Of a stretch of 64,000 nucleotides of DNA, positions 21,910 to 33,330 are shown in pieces. The DNA is from Garcia nutans. Taxonomy: Eukaryota; Streptophyta; Magnoliopsida; Malpighiales; Euphorbiaceae. The translations under genes and the position numbers were made by a program. The DNA is taken from contig CANTUV010000035.1 of NCBI GenBank assembly GCA_947685225.1, forward strand, positions 3,665,501 to 3,729,500, in the 5' to 3' direction. The stretch's first letter is position 1; the number at the start of each line of letters is the position of its first letter. A model generated the notes under the pieces. The model worked only from the letters and a program-made list of their open reading frames with translations. It was not told the DNA's origin and ran no database searches.

Positions 21910-24467
21910 TTAGTTGCAAATCTTAATTTGCTTCGCATGGGGCCCAAGAAAATCTATATTTTCAACAGGACCCCCCCTCTTTTTCGTATTACCTTTCAAC
22001 AAAACCCCAAAAAGTTTGAAACTTTCCACTTCACCACCATCACCGTCATCATCGTCTTTGTTTCCATTTTCATCATTATCGGGATCATCGGCCTCACTGT
22101 TGGCCCCATTAACCAATCCATCGAGGCTGGATCCACATTTGTTCTCTTGCCGCATGATGCGATTGATCTGATCGGGCCCCACTTTCACATACTCAGTCAA
22201 GAAAGCAATCAGCTCGTCGCACTGTTTCTTAGCTTGCGCGAGCTCTGAGCTAAGCATTTCATTGTTCTTCTTCAATTTCTCGTTCTCGTCAGATAAATCG
22301 GCGAATTGCGTTGTTGTCGCCACGGTTGCCGCCGTCTCTACTGATCCTGGATTCTTAGAATCGGGGGAGGTCGTTGAGGTAGATCCCAGATCCTCGCCAG
22401 AGTTCGATGGTGAGGGAGTAGCTCTTTCGCCGGCATTTCCGGCAGCCGGACTTTTGGTCGGGGTTGGATTCACCGTCTTGCGGCGTCGGATTTCGGAGAG
22501 GAGCTCCTTCTGTCCTCGACGAAAATTCTCGTTGGCGAATTCCCATTTGTCAGGTACGATCTTTCGAAAGCCCTGAAACAATAAAATCGGCTGAGGTAAA
22601 CGTTTTTTTTCTTTTTTTTTTTCTGGGCCGAAAAAAAAACGTGGAAAGTGAATCGTGTGGGTTGTTGGCGCCACGGTTAGGAAGAAACACGTGGCGCACA
22701 CATTTTTAGGTTAGGTTTGACAATCGGCGCAGGCAAACAGAAAAATGAGAAAGAGATCTATTTTATACGCAATTGGTCTAACTAAAAGTTTCTCAATTTG
22801 TACTCAATTGAAATTTTGATTAAAAAAAAAAGAAATTTCATTTATTTTTTAATAAAATCGAAAATAAGTTTTATTTGAACAATTCAAATAAATTGAACAT
22901 CCATTTCTTCCGAACATAGAATGTATAATTACTTAAGATTAGACTTTTTGGAAAGGGACATGAAGCTCGTAAAAGATAACATTGTGGGGGAAAAAAAGTC
23001 CTTATTCCAACCACTCATTTAATTCTAACATAAATACCTATGCGTTTTAGGAAAAAAATATTCACATAAATTCGCTCTTTTTGTTCTTTCAGGAATAAAA
23101 TAATATCGTTTAGTTATATATTTCTATCGTTTATTTATTCATACATATCTCCTAACTTTTTAAGTTTAAAAAAAATCTTACTAATCATTTTCATAATATA
23201 AATAAGAAATTTCTAATAATACACATTAAAAATTAATCATTTTGATTAATTCATAACATGACATCAATTTATTGACACTTGAACCTCCTACAATAGAAGA
23301 TAAAATTTAATATTCTTTAAAAAATTAACCAGAGGGTATAATTAGATGATCCTCAATAATTATGAAAAGTATAATTAATTATTATTGTTCAAATTATATA
23401 ATTAAAATTCAGAAAAAAATCAAGATTATACTTTTTTTTTTGTTTATTCTCTTACTAATTTTGGACTTCCAAAAAAAATTTATAAATCCAGACCCTATAT
23501 GAAATTTTCTACAAAATTTGCGAAAATATTATAGAATACTAGTAGGTTAGATATAATTGACCAGCTAAAATTGATATGAATATCACTGTTATTGTATTTA
23601 TGCATATAATAAGATAATAAATAAAAATAAAGCTGTCAAATGATTCACAATTTCACAGGGACCCATATGCAATTCCTAAAGCTGTATCCCATATCCACTG
23701 ACATTCATATAGAATAGAGGAATGATAAGGGGTTTGCAATTAGCATTTCTCTACTACATAATTACATATAGTTTTCCCAACGTACAAACTTATAAGAAAC
23801 AAACAGCTCAAAAGACTACTATATCCCTCACCCAATACCAATTACCATGTGAAAACACAGGGTAAAATTGTCATCACAGACTTTTAAATAGCCTATCACC
23901 GGTCAATCCTTTGTTTACAACCATTACTCTTGATCAACTAACCACCAAGAAATTGAAATTCAATAAACGTTTTGAGCTAATCAAAATTCTATTTTTAGCC
24001 TCAATATTAATAGTTTGGTTGCCGGGAAAATCAAAGAATCGATGGACAATGTTCATCGGAGTCAAAAACTAAATATCACTACCCACTACACAAACCAAAA
24101 GAAATTTATTTATATTTAAAAATGCTTTGAAGAATAAGTCAACATAAGAAACAAACAAACGAGAAACAGATACAGAAAGGCTCAAAAGCATCAAGAATCA
24201 AGAAATCATGTAATGGTAAAGAATCAAGAAATTAATGTAAAGGAGAAAAAAGATTGAACTTACGTAAGTATTGAGTTGGCGAACAAAGCTAGAGAAATTG
24301 TTGTGCTTGAAGTAATTAGGAAGCAAATCTTTAGCAAAATCAGCAGTTTTCCAGACGATAAAAGCTGAGCCACTTTCATTCCAAGAAATCACATCATCAG
24401 TGCTTGGATCATCCACCAACTGAAAAGTTTTCGTCAAAAACGGGGCCGGAACAGACCTCTGCGCCAT
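21910..24467 (-). CDS. HSFB1: Class B heat-shock transcription factor, HSFB1/TBF1 type
   Basis: Nuclear DNA-binding repressor of heat-shock genes and growth-to-defence switch factor (Arabidopsis HSFB1, also TBF1). Two exons, 24264-24467 and 21910-22572, join in phase 0 across a 1.69-kb intron that splits the DNA-binding domain after RQLNTY, the conserved HSF intron site; 288 residues. The winged-helix domain (residues ~7-100) includes PAPFLTKTFQLVDD, DVISWNE, LLPNYFKHNNFSSFVRQLN and KWEFANENFRRG. A Ser/Thr/Pro linker is followed by the coiled coil LSDENEKLKKNNEMLSSELA (~150-180). The C-terminus carries an acidic stretch, the class B repressor motif KLFGVLLKG and a basic KKRGG segment, ending KICN as HSFB1 proteins do. 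Translation is probably controlled by the uORFs in the leader. Intact. Confidence 0.95.
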
Positions 24468-24618
24468 TTTTTTAAAATAAATTTCCCGATTTACCCTTCA
24501 CCAACCCAACACACCAACTCCAATTTCGAAGAACCAAATTAAACCAAAATCTCAAAAAAAAACTAAGATCAAATCTAAATCTAATAAAACTTGAATTACT
24601 ACTAATAGATTGTATTGT

Positions 24619-24747
24619 TTAAACGGAGCAACTAAAAAGCAAGAGAGCAGTCAAGAATTCCCAACCCCAGCAATAAAACCCAGAAAGGAAAAATAATTTA
24701 GAACAAACAAGGTTAGTATGAGAGAGTTTCTGCCTATCTGCTTCCAT
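24619..24747 (-). CDS. Conserved-peptide uORF of HSFB1 (42 codons)
   Basis: A small upstream frame in the HSFB1 leader, starting at 24747 in a CCATGG context and ending 151 bases before the main ATG. The peptide begins MEADRQKL and its C-terminal part reads FLSGFYCWGWEFLTALLLFS before a short tail. This resembles, from memory, the second uORF of Arabidopsis TBF1/HSFB1, whose translation represses the main frame until immune elicitation. Conservation at the C-terminal end with a variable N-terminus is typical of ribosome-stalling uORF peptides. The frame is short, so the call rests on the peptide and its position. Confidence 0.75.
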   Translation of the reverse strand: MEADRQKLSHTNLVCSKLFFLSGFYCWGWEFLTALLLFSCSV

Positions 24748-24822
24748 GGATGTTGTTTGTTGATAAGATGAAGTCTATGGCGATTTTAATTAAAACCCAT
24801 AAACCCAAGACCATAACTTCAT
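24734..24822 (-). other. Three further short uORFs in the HSFB1 leader
   Basis: Minus-strand ATGs at 24822 (10 codons, MKLWSWVYGF), 24814 (26 codons, MVLGLWVLIKIAIDF..., overlapping the conserved uORF in another frame) and 24800 (4 codons, MGFN). Arabidopsis TBF1 also has a short first uORF ahead of the conserved one. Whether all lie in the mature transcript depends on the unmapped start site. Confidence 0.45.
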
Positions 24823-25021
24823 TTACAATTCCCAGAGGGAAATACTTTTTTTTTTTTATCTCTTTTCGTGTAAGGGGCTTTATAAAGAAAGAAAGAAAGA
24901 AACCGAGTTATGATATGGGGATTCTAGAAATTTTGAGAAACAGCACTAAAAAAAATGGAAAATTAATTAATTAAATAAAAGGCCACTTTGTTTCTCTTGA
25001 TTAGGCCGAAGCGATAAGAAA

Positions 25022-25024
25022 GAA

Positions 25025-25061
<37 letters not shown>

Positions 25062-25068
25062 GAGAGAA
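25022..25068. repeat. (GA)n microsatellite, CT-rich on the HSFB1 strand
   Basis: About 20 GA units with one CG interruption. On the transcribed strand it is a CT tract about 0.55 kb upstream of the ATG, where plant leaders or core promoters often carry pyrimidine-rich tracts. Confidence 0.85.
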
Positions 25069-25189
25069 CGCGCTTTTTTACTCTCTGAATTTCTACAAGA
25101 AAATGGTGTGAGAAAGAGAGAAATTTTTTTATATATCAAAAAAGAAAGAGTACTGTAATAGGAATTGGCGGTGGCGTTTTCTTGGTCGT

Positions 25190-25210
25190 TTCTTGAAGAA
25201 GGGAAGCTTC
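25190..25210. promoter_or_regulatory. Heat-shock elements upstream of HSFB1
   Basis: Two HSE dimers lie side by side: TTCTTGAA (25190-25197) and GAAGCTTC (25203-25210), each an inverted nGAAn pair with 2-base spacing. They are ~730 bases before the ATG and just upstream of a TATA-like ATATATAA at about 25129. HSFB1 genes are heat-induced by class A factors, so the sites fit. A further TTCTAGAA sits at 24922-24929, likely within the leader. Confidence 0.55.
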
Positions 25211-25429
25211 TATTACATTTGTAAAGATACGTGGCATTATCTTTATTTTTATTATTTAATTTATTATCTTTTATGAACATAAATTCTTTATTAAATTTTA
25301 AGATTTTTTATCCATATATATAGCAATTCATAAGGGATTGATACAAAATTTTGAATTTAAATCTTTAGACATCCTGATTTATATAAAAAAATTAAAAAGT
25401 TTTAGGTTTTATTAAATTTAATTTTTAAA

Positions 25430-25796
25430 TATTATTTAATTTAAATTAAATAATCACTAATTTTTCTTCTATCCCAAATTAATAAAAATACTTTCTTTTT
25501 TATTTTTTTCCAAATTATATTTCACCTTTTTTTAATAAGTTAATTAGTGTATTAAATTTCTATTATATCTATATTTATTATTTATTAACAGTTCAAAAAA
25601 ACATTTATTATTTATTATAAATATTCATAATATTATTTAATTTAAATTTAAATTAAATAATCAGTAATTTTCCTTCTATCCCAAATTAATTAAAATACAT
25701 TCTTTTTTATTTTTTTTCAAATTATATTTCACCTTTCTTTTTTAATAAATTAATTAGTGCATTAAATTTCTATTATATCTATATTTATTATTTATT
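25430..25796. repeat. Local direct duplication, ~165-bp unit
   Basis: Copy 1 (about 25430-25588) and copy 2 (about 25632-25796) share AAATTAAATAATCA, TCTTCTATCCCAAATTAAT, AAATTATATTTCACCTTT and TTAATTAGTG...ATTAAATTTC with few differences. They are separated by ~40 bp. The CCCAAATTAATAAAA piece resembles a Stowaway end, but no complete element was recognised. Confidence 0.65.
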
Positions 25797-26688
25797 ATAA
25801 ATATTCAATAATGATATTTCATATTAAAATAAAGATATTATGAAAAAAATATAAAATTCTTTTAATTCTTGTCAAATATAAAATATGTTTATTAATTTTA
25901 GACAAATAAAAATATATCTCATATTAAAATAAAACCGTTATAAAATATAGATAAATTTATATTTTTAATAAAAATAATTAAATTTTTATAAAATAAAAGG
26001 CATGTTTATCAATTTAGAATAAATACATTATTGTTTTTATATATTTTTTTAATAGAAGCCCGAAGATTGAAGAAGAAATTGGATGGTTGAGGAATTGTTC
26101 ATTCTCTCATCTTTCTTTTTTTAAAAAAAAAATCTTTCATCTTTCTAACTACACCTAACAGAAAAAGAAAAAAGAAAAGGCAGCCTCTTTCCGTCTTAAA
26201 TAGCATTAGTTTCGTATATATTGGTTAAATTAATTGTGCGTTATTGTCTGTTATTTTTCGTATGGGTCACGCATCGTGGGGTATAATTTCTTGACAAAAT
26301 GCCCCCTCCAAAAATATATATGGAAATTACTTAGTCAAATAATACTTTTCTTTTTCCCCATAAAAAAAAATCAATTCAATTAAAATGTGATGAAATATAC
26401 ATATATAAATTAAATCACTAAAATATAATTTAGTGAGCAAGTATGTGTTATTTCTATATAGATATTAAATTTAAGTCTTTTAAATATTTTCTTTCGATTT
26501 ATTATAAAATGAAATATACATATATATAATTCTTATTTATTATTTTAATTGTTATTATTTGAGAGGGTATTAGATATTTTTTGGATTTTTTTCAAGGAAA
26601 AAAAATCTAGTAGTAGAACATGCTAAATTCAAATGAATACTGTGAAATGATAATTTTATCAACCATTTTGAAAAAATAATGCTAAATA

Positions 26689-26760
26689 GATTTTTAGGAA
26701 AATAATCAAATTAGACGTGATTAAAGATTTTTAGGAAAATAATCAAATTAGACGTGATTA
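26689..26760. repeat. 37-bp tandem duplication
   Basis: Two adjacent, essentially identical copies of a unit starting GATTTTTAGGAAAATAATC and ending GACGTGATTAAA (26689-26725 and from 26726). Identity implies a recent slippage or repair event. Confidence 0.85.
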
Positions 26761-27930
26761 GTTGTATTTACTTTTCAGTGAAATATCTAATAATTTTTAT
26801 ATATTATGTTACACCACGTATGTCATCACATAAAAATAAAAATAAATGTCTCAATTCGAAATTTAAAATTGTAACAAAAGAAAAATACATGTGAGTAGAC
26901 AAATAGTAAAATTAGTTTTTTATCCAAAACAAAAAATCATTGGTTAGTTCTTAACATTGGCCCTATCATAAATTTTAGAAATTTAAATTAAATTTGGATG
27001 GTCTTTGATTGTATATGAGTGGAATTACATTGCAATGGATTTAGGAGTACCAATTTTAAAAGTTAATTGTTAAAATTAGGGACTTTTTTTTATATTAATC
27101 ACTTTATATATTTATTTTTTTGAAATTCACTTTATATATTTATACTTAATTTGATATTAGACTTTTTCTCATATTAAATTCTTAATAATATTGAAATTGT
27201 TCAAATTATTACATATATCAAATTCAATTATAATAAGAAAAAAATTATTAAAATAAACTTTAATTAATAATAAATATTGAAATTATATTTATTAGGCTAA
27301 TAATATAATAATTCAACATTTATTTTTTATAAATTAGTTTATTTGTTAAAGCATGACTTAAGCAATTTCAATAATGAAGAAATATTATATTCCCTTTCTC
27401 CTTCTTTTAACAATTAAAATTAAAGAAAACAACAAATTTTATATACTAACATTATACAATATAGAGGATTGACATTGAGGTTAAAATTGATTTTTTGAAT
27501 TATGTTGTTAGCTAAAATAATTTGAGAGTGTCCTGCTTAACTGTTTTGATATTTTATCATGCAAAAACTACTTCAAAAGTAATTATAAGGTTTAATTATT
27601 ATTTTTATTTAGTATTACTTTATAAAAAAAATAATAAAAGGTATAGATAGATATTCATTGTTTGTAAATAAATGAATTAATTCAGGTCAGCTGAGATTAA
27701 AGTAGTTGCGAATTACCCAAAATCTATATTGACCTTCATAAACAAGCATAATTAAGTTCCTAAATTTGGAAGTTAAAGTTGCAACTGACTTCATCTAAAT
27801 TTGTTTAACAATCTACTTCAACATTAAAACAACAAATATAGCTAGGCATATACTTGCACCATTGTCATTTATATATAATTATATATAATGTTTTATTACA
27901 TAATATATTACAAATCCAATTTTTTTTATA

Positions 27931-28176
27931 CTCCCGTTGTCTCAGGTTGATAAACTCAATTCTCATTTCATAAAAATTTAAAAAAATTAATTATTTTTAT
28001 TAAAATTGTAAATTTAGATATACTTTTCTTATTATATCCTTAATTTAACATAGAACATATTTAAAAAGAAAAAACAAATAAGGGAGTTATAAAAATTTAA
28101 CATATTAATTATTTTATTAAAATAATAAATAATTTATAATTTGGGACGAATAAAAAAGAAAAATTCATGGAGGGAG
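27931..28176. mobile_element. Stowaway-type MITE
   Basis: A 246-bp non-coding element starting CTCCCGTTGTCTCAGGTTG and ending CATGGAGGGAG, flanked by TA on both sides (27929-27930, 28177-28178). The CTCCC...GGGAG ends, the CTCA/TGGGACGA subterminal blocks and the TA duplication identify the Tc1/mariner-related Stowaway class. The ends are partly decayed. Confidence 0.72.
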
Positions 28177-31100
28177 TATTATGAAACAAATATTTAATTA
28201 CTCACATAATTATTATTTTTTTTGCATATTGACACTATATTTCCCTCTTTTCTTCTTATGCAATCATTGGATTAAGCATAATTTTTCCAAGAAGAGTGTG
28301 TGTGTGCGTGTGTGTGTGTATATATAAGAAAACAAAACATACCAAACTTTGATAAGCCATAAACTACCACTTACAAATAAAACTATCTTTGAAATTCTGC
28401 CTCTCCCTTTTTCATAACTTCACACGTACATGGTTAGAATTATTTGCCAATAATGAAAAAAAAATCAACATAAAATATCTAATGTGTTAAGTCCCAAAAG
28501 CCCAGAAAACCATTTTTTTTTCATAAATAAAATTGAAATAAAATCCTATTTACTGCTAAATTATTAATTTTCATTAACGAGAATAGTATATATTAGTAGA
28601 ATTTTTTCTAGTAACGTGAAAGGAATGGCAGAAAAGTTTGGAATTTATTTCACCGATCTTATTGACTTTAATTATTATAATCCAAAAATGTCTTCCTTCA
28701 ACATTCTATTTTGTCAAAATCTGACCGAGCATGCAGAAAGAAAATGATGTGTTTTTCTGCTTTTTGGAAGTTTTGAATTACCAAATAATAATATTAACTA
28801 AGTTTTCTAACTTCACCGGAGGACATATGTAAAAAGCTAAAGTCAAAAATCTTGAATATTTATAAACTTGTTTCTTAATTAATTTGATTAATTCAAACTA
28901 TATAATATTTATATGGGTAAATTTGTCAAAGCCGCTGGCCAAATATTGAATATGAAATACAGAATAATTTGTTATTTCAATAATAGGAGAACTATTTCAT
29001 ATTACTATATTAGATAAAACATCGTCGTCATGTTCATAACATTACTCAGCAAGCAGTCTAGCTATTTGCAATAAACAAATAAATGAAATTGTAAAAGACA
29101 TCCATTTTCTTTGAAGAAGGTATGAACTTAAAACAAGAAAGTATTTGTATTCTATTTTAATGTTAATTATATATATTATCTAAAAAATTGAATTTATAAA
29201 TAAAAATAAATAAAAATAAGGAATATATTTAAAAACGATTGAATCTAACCTTCCCTTTGACTAGAGGGGAAAAGAAATTAAAAAGATAAATATAAGAAAA
29301 TTCGTTGTTGCTTTTTCTTGTTGTTATTTCTTCATACAATAAATTAATTAATTATGTTAATAAATATTGAAATATATATATATATATATATTTTACTTTC
29401 ACACAAAATTTTCTAAGTTTATTTTGAATAAGTAGACATTTTTAAATGATTGAATATTTAGAATTTGTTATCATGTTTATTTTTATAATTTGAAGAATTA
29501 TAAAATTTAAATTTATAAAAATTTTAAATGATCATTTATTTAAACTGACTCTATAAAAAAAGATAGTTGAGAAAAAGAAAATTTAATTTCTGATTGATAA
29601 TTCATGCAGATAAAGCTGATGGAAGTCATTTTCTACCTTCCCTTTTCCACGAATATAAAAAAGAAGAAGAAGAAGAAGACGAAGATAATTTATAATTTCA
29701 GTTAAAAAAATCTTAATTTATTATTTATTATTTTTCTTTATTTTGAGGCTTGGAGATTCGATCCATTTCAATAGAGGAATGTTAATACTCTTTGAATCCT
29801 TCATTTATCCATGTGTGCATTAAACGGATTTTTTTTTCATAGAAAAAAGGATGCTAATTATATGAGATTTGTTTTTTTAATTAATATTGCAAATTATGAT
29901 GTATGATATTTGTTATTTTATCATTATAATTATTTTTTCTTTACACTACATCTTAAATATGAAACAACCCATTTAAATATGACTCGTTTGATCTAAATTT
30001 GATTCAATTTTATTACATTAATGAAGTGAAAAAAATATAAAATATAAAATATTTGTTAAACAAAAAAATTTATATTATAAAAAATTGAACTTAAAATTCA
30101 TGAATTAAATCGAAAATATGATCTATGCATAGGCTAATTTGTCAGATTGAGATATGAGTTGACAATGAATAATTTTTTTTAAATGATAGACTCGGTATTA
30201 ATTTTTTTTATATCAGCGTTAAAAAAAAAAGTTAATTTAATGCTACATATTTATCATCTTTAGTTGAAATTTTGAAACTGTCAAGTTATTTAGCTTTCAT
30301 AATTATGAAATGATCAAGAAAAGAATTTTCTGAATTAGAACATTAATAAACCTAGATGGATAATATTGTGTGAAAGTGGAGACAAAGAGGCTAGAGCGCT
30401 GCCACTCATATTAGAAGGGACAACTGTGTTTTTCTATTTTCAAATATATATATATATATATATTATTAAAATTTTTAAAATATTTAATTATTTTTTTTAA
30501 TTTTTTAAAAAATATATAATATTTTTATTTTGCTCATCTTTATTAAAAAGTCAAACTTCACCCAAAGAGAAGCCAAATTGAGAAATAAGTCTAAGATCTA
30601 ATTAATTTTCTACGGTCAAATAAACTAGTAATGAACTTTATTAATTTTATGTACTTTTTTTAAACAACTACTTTAACATTTCTTCTTTGTAGACGAAGGG
30701 ATTTAATATTTGACTGTATCTATATATGGTTTTCCTTATTAAATTCATGGTGGCATTTCTATGGGTGAAATACATATATATATATATATATATCTTCCTT
30801 ATAATGTATGAAAACTTCAATTAAACCTTATAATATATTGGTTAAATCGCAGTTAAATAATGATTTTAAAAATAAATTAAGAATTTAATTGTTAAATTAG
30901 TCAACATTTAAATCTCAAAAGTTGGCTTAATTGATAAAATTGAATTTGCTTTTCACATTCCCTTTTCAGACTCATCCGTTAGAAAATTATTCTTATATAT
31001 ATAATTATTGATTAAGCATGCAAAAATGTTCTTAATTTGAGGAGATGCACAAATTAATTAAAAATTTATAATTCTTGATTGAATTAAAAAAATTAAATTT

Positions 31101-32408
31101 AATAAAAAAAATTAAATAATTAATCTTTTGTGTTAAATATTTTTCAGATTGTTAATTAATAACGTTTCCATTAATTCCAATCTTCTTGTGGTTCTAATTA
31201 ATTATCAGTTTATTACAGTGTAAGCATGTGATGTCGTGAAAGAAGAAAAAAGAGATTCTAATGTGAACATAACCACATGAGATAAGCAAATAATGTTCGG
31301 TAGCACTTTAAGTTTTTTTTTTGGCCAATTTATTTCTTTTAAGTTTGCTTATAATATACTTTTATAGTATCAAATATCAAAAAGATTGCAGGCGAGTTAG
31401 GCGTTTCAAAGTCAACTTTTCTTGACTAACAATAGCAATAATACTATAATAATAATCAATAGAGGAACTAGCACCTAAATGGAAAGAGACAATATATAAA
31501 AATTTAAAAATTATATTTAATATATAAATTTATTAAAAATAAATTCAATATAATTTAAATAAAAGTAATTTTTTTAACATTATAATACTACAACAAGTAA
31601 TTTTTATCATAACTTATATATTTTTTTAATCTAACCTAATTAAAAATACATCGATTTCAGTCAGAATTAATATTTTTCTTAAATTTCTAGCTAAAACGAA
31701 ATTGTTCCTGCCATGATTTATTTTTTAATAAATATTAATAATTTTTTACCTAAAAATATTAATACTTTAAACCCATAAAAAATATTAATTCACCTTCATT
31801 TTCACATGCTTTAATTTAATTAATGTCTCAAATTTTGTTAGTGTGTGTGAACTTAAAAGATTTGCAGTGATTTTACCTACCTCAATTATCTCTTTTTCTC
31901 TTTCAATTTATTAAAATTCATGAGGAATAAAATTTTAAAATTTTAATTTTTAAAGTATATTTTTTTAAATAATTAAATATAATTTATTGATTAGATTAAA
32001 AATTATATTTAAAATATATATTATTTTATTAATAAAATTGAAGTTATTAAAATTATTTAAATATAAAAACTTTAAATTATTCATGTATCAAAGCAAAAAA
32101 TAACATTCTACTCTCAATCCCTCAATATACTAAATATATAATCTTTAACTGAATTAATGATAAAATATTTCACATCCTAACATATATATACATATACATA
32201 TATATATACACACTAGTTGAGTAAGGACCCCCTGTTCTAACCATTATAATAATACTACTAATAATAATACTACTACTACTACTAATAATAATAATAATAC
32301 AATTGTAGCTTTGGTAGCTAATTTTCCAATTAATATTCAATTAAGCCCTTCTTTTTTCTAGCTAAATTAGTCCAATTATTCTCTTCATAAATATCACCAA
32401 CGAGTTTT

Positions 32409-33330
32409 TTTTTTAAAAGAAGATTGAAATTTTTATTAATCAGAAAGAAACATAGCAGCAATAAAAAGAGGAACACCCTCCCAAATATGAAGACTAACAT
32501 AAACACCCAAGCTTGAAATATCTTCGGATAAGGAGGTGACAACAATAAACACTTGTTGAGCATCGATTTCAATAATGCCCAGGTTCTGAAAGCAATGGAG
32601 CACCACCGATGCAGCTCGCCCGAGTCCTCACAATTCTGTATGATACGGACTCTGAAATTATTATTTTTAGTTTTTAGTTTAATAGCATTAAACTATTTTT
32701 ATAATTAAAAAAATTAAATTTAAATTTTTTTTGAATTTTATTCCGAATCAAATTTAAATAAAAATCATTGAAAAAAAATCATTGATTTGAGACACTAGAC
32801 CAATACTTTAATTTCTTATAAAGATTTTAAAAGAAATTTAAAATAAAGAGATAGTTATTAATGTTCGTCCATCTATTATAAGAGAAATTTAGTTAATTAA
32901 GAGAAACAAACATAAGATCATTATTAGATTTAACAGAAATAAACATAAAATTTATGTACTCGATCAAATTCTAATTAAAATGTTAATGATCATTAGATTT
33001 AAACTTTAGAATCTCTTTTTATTTAATTTAAATAAGGTTTTTTTTAATATTACAAATTTTTTTGTCATTACCTGAAATGTCATTGCTTACAAAGATTCAA
33101 TGGATCCGACCATTCTTCAGACCCCGCTTATTGCGAGAGTATTCGTGCACCGGACTGCCTATCATAAATGTTATGTATTAAATCAATAAAAATTACCTTC
33201 CAGATATAGCAGAGTGACGTTCGTCAGGGTGATTTATCACCTAGTCTATCTTCAAATTACAATTTGAGATTGCAGATGCAATCAAATCTGCCTCTTTGTT
33301 TCCTGCTGTATTCACATGGACCATGAAAAA
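32409..33330 (-). mobile_element. Decayed LINE 3' end with an internal SINE-like insertion
   Basis: On the minus strand, about 33253-33322 reads HVNTAGNKEADLIASAIS, resembling the C-terminal part of plant LINE RNase H domains (usually REANKVADxLAK). Further downstream, 32409-32650 reads like a LINE tail, ends in an A-rich run (T run at 32405-32415 on the plus strand), and includes a hydrophobic open frame of no clear function. The sequence between is partly a SINE fragment and AT-rich filler. No target duplication seen. Confidence 0.35.
33085..33165 (-). mobile_element. Au-SINE-like fragment
   Basis: On the minus strand the sequence contains GGCAGTCCGGTGCACGAA, then CGGGGTCTGAAGAATGGTCG and GGATCCATTGAATC. 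These resemble, from memory, the widespread plant Au SINE body (GGTGCACGAAGCTCCCGC...CGGGGTCC...GGTCGGACC). The ends are missing and the copy is decayed. Confidence 0.45.

Larger units (their letters stand above)
25281..32400. other. Gene-poor AT-rich region
   Basis: No coding region supported over 7 kb. It holds the duplications at 25430-25796 and 26689-26760, the Stowaway MITE at 27931-28176 and several microsatellites: GT-rich near 28295-28320, AAG near 29645-29680, TAA/TAC near 32260-32300, and AT runs near 29371, 30442 and 30775. Confidence 0.6.

Noticed and set aside
21883..22709. Plus-strand frames over HSFB1 exon 2
   Set aside because: Antisense shadows of the HSFB1 coding exon, which has clear domains on the minus strand.
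22573..24263. Possible separate gene between the two HSFB1 exons
   Set aside because: The exons join precisely in the conserved HSF intron position. The only notable content is a short GC-rich patch with CACGTGGCGC near 22690.
32330..32572. 80-codon hydrophobic minus-strand frame
   Set aside because: Looks like membrane protein by composition only; it sits in the tail of a decayed LINE.
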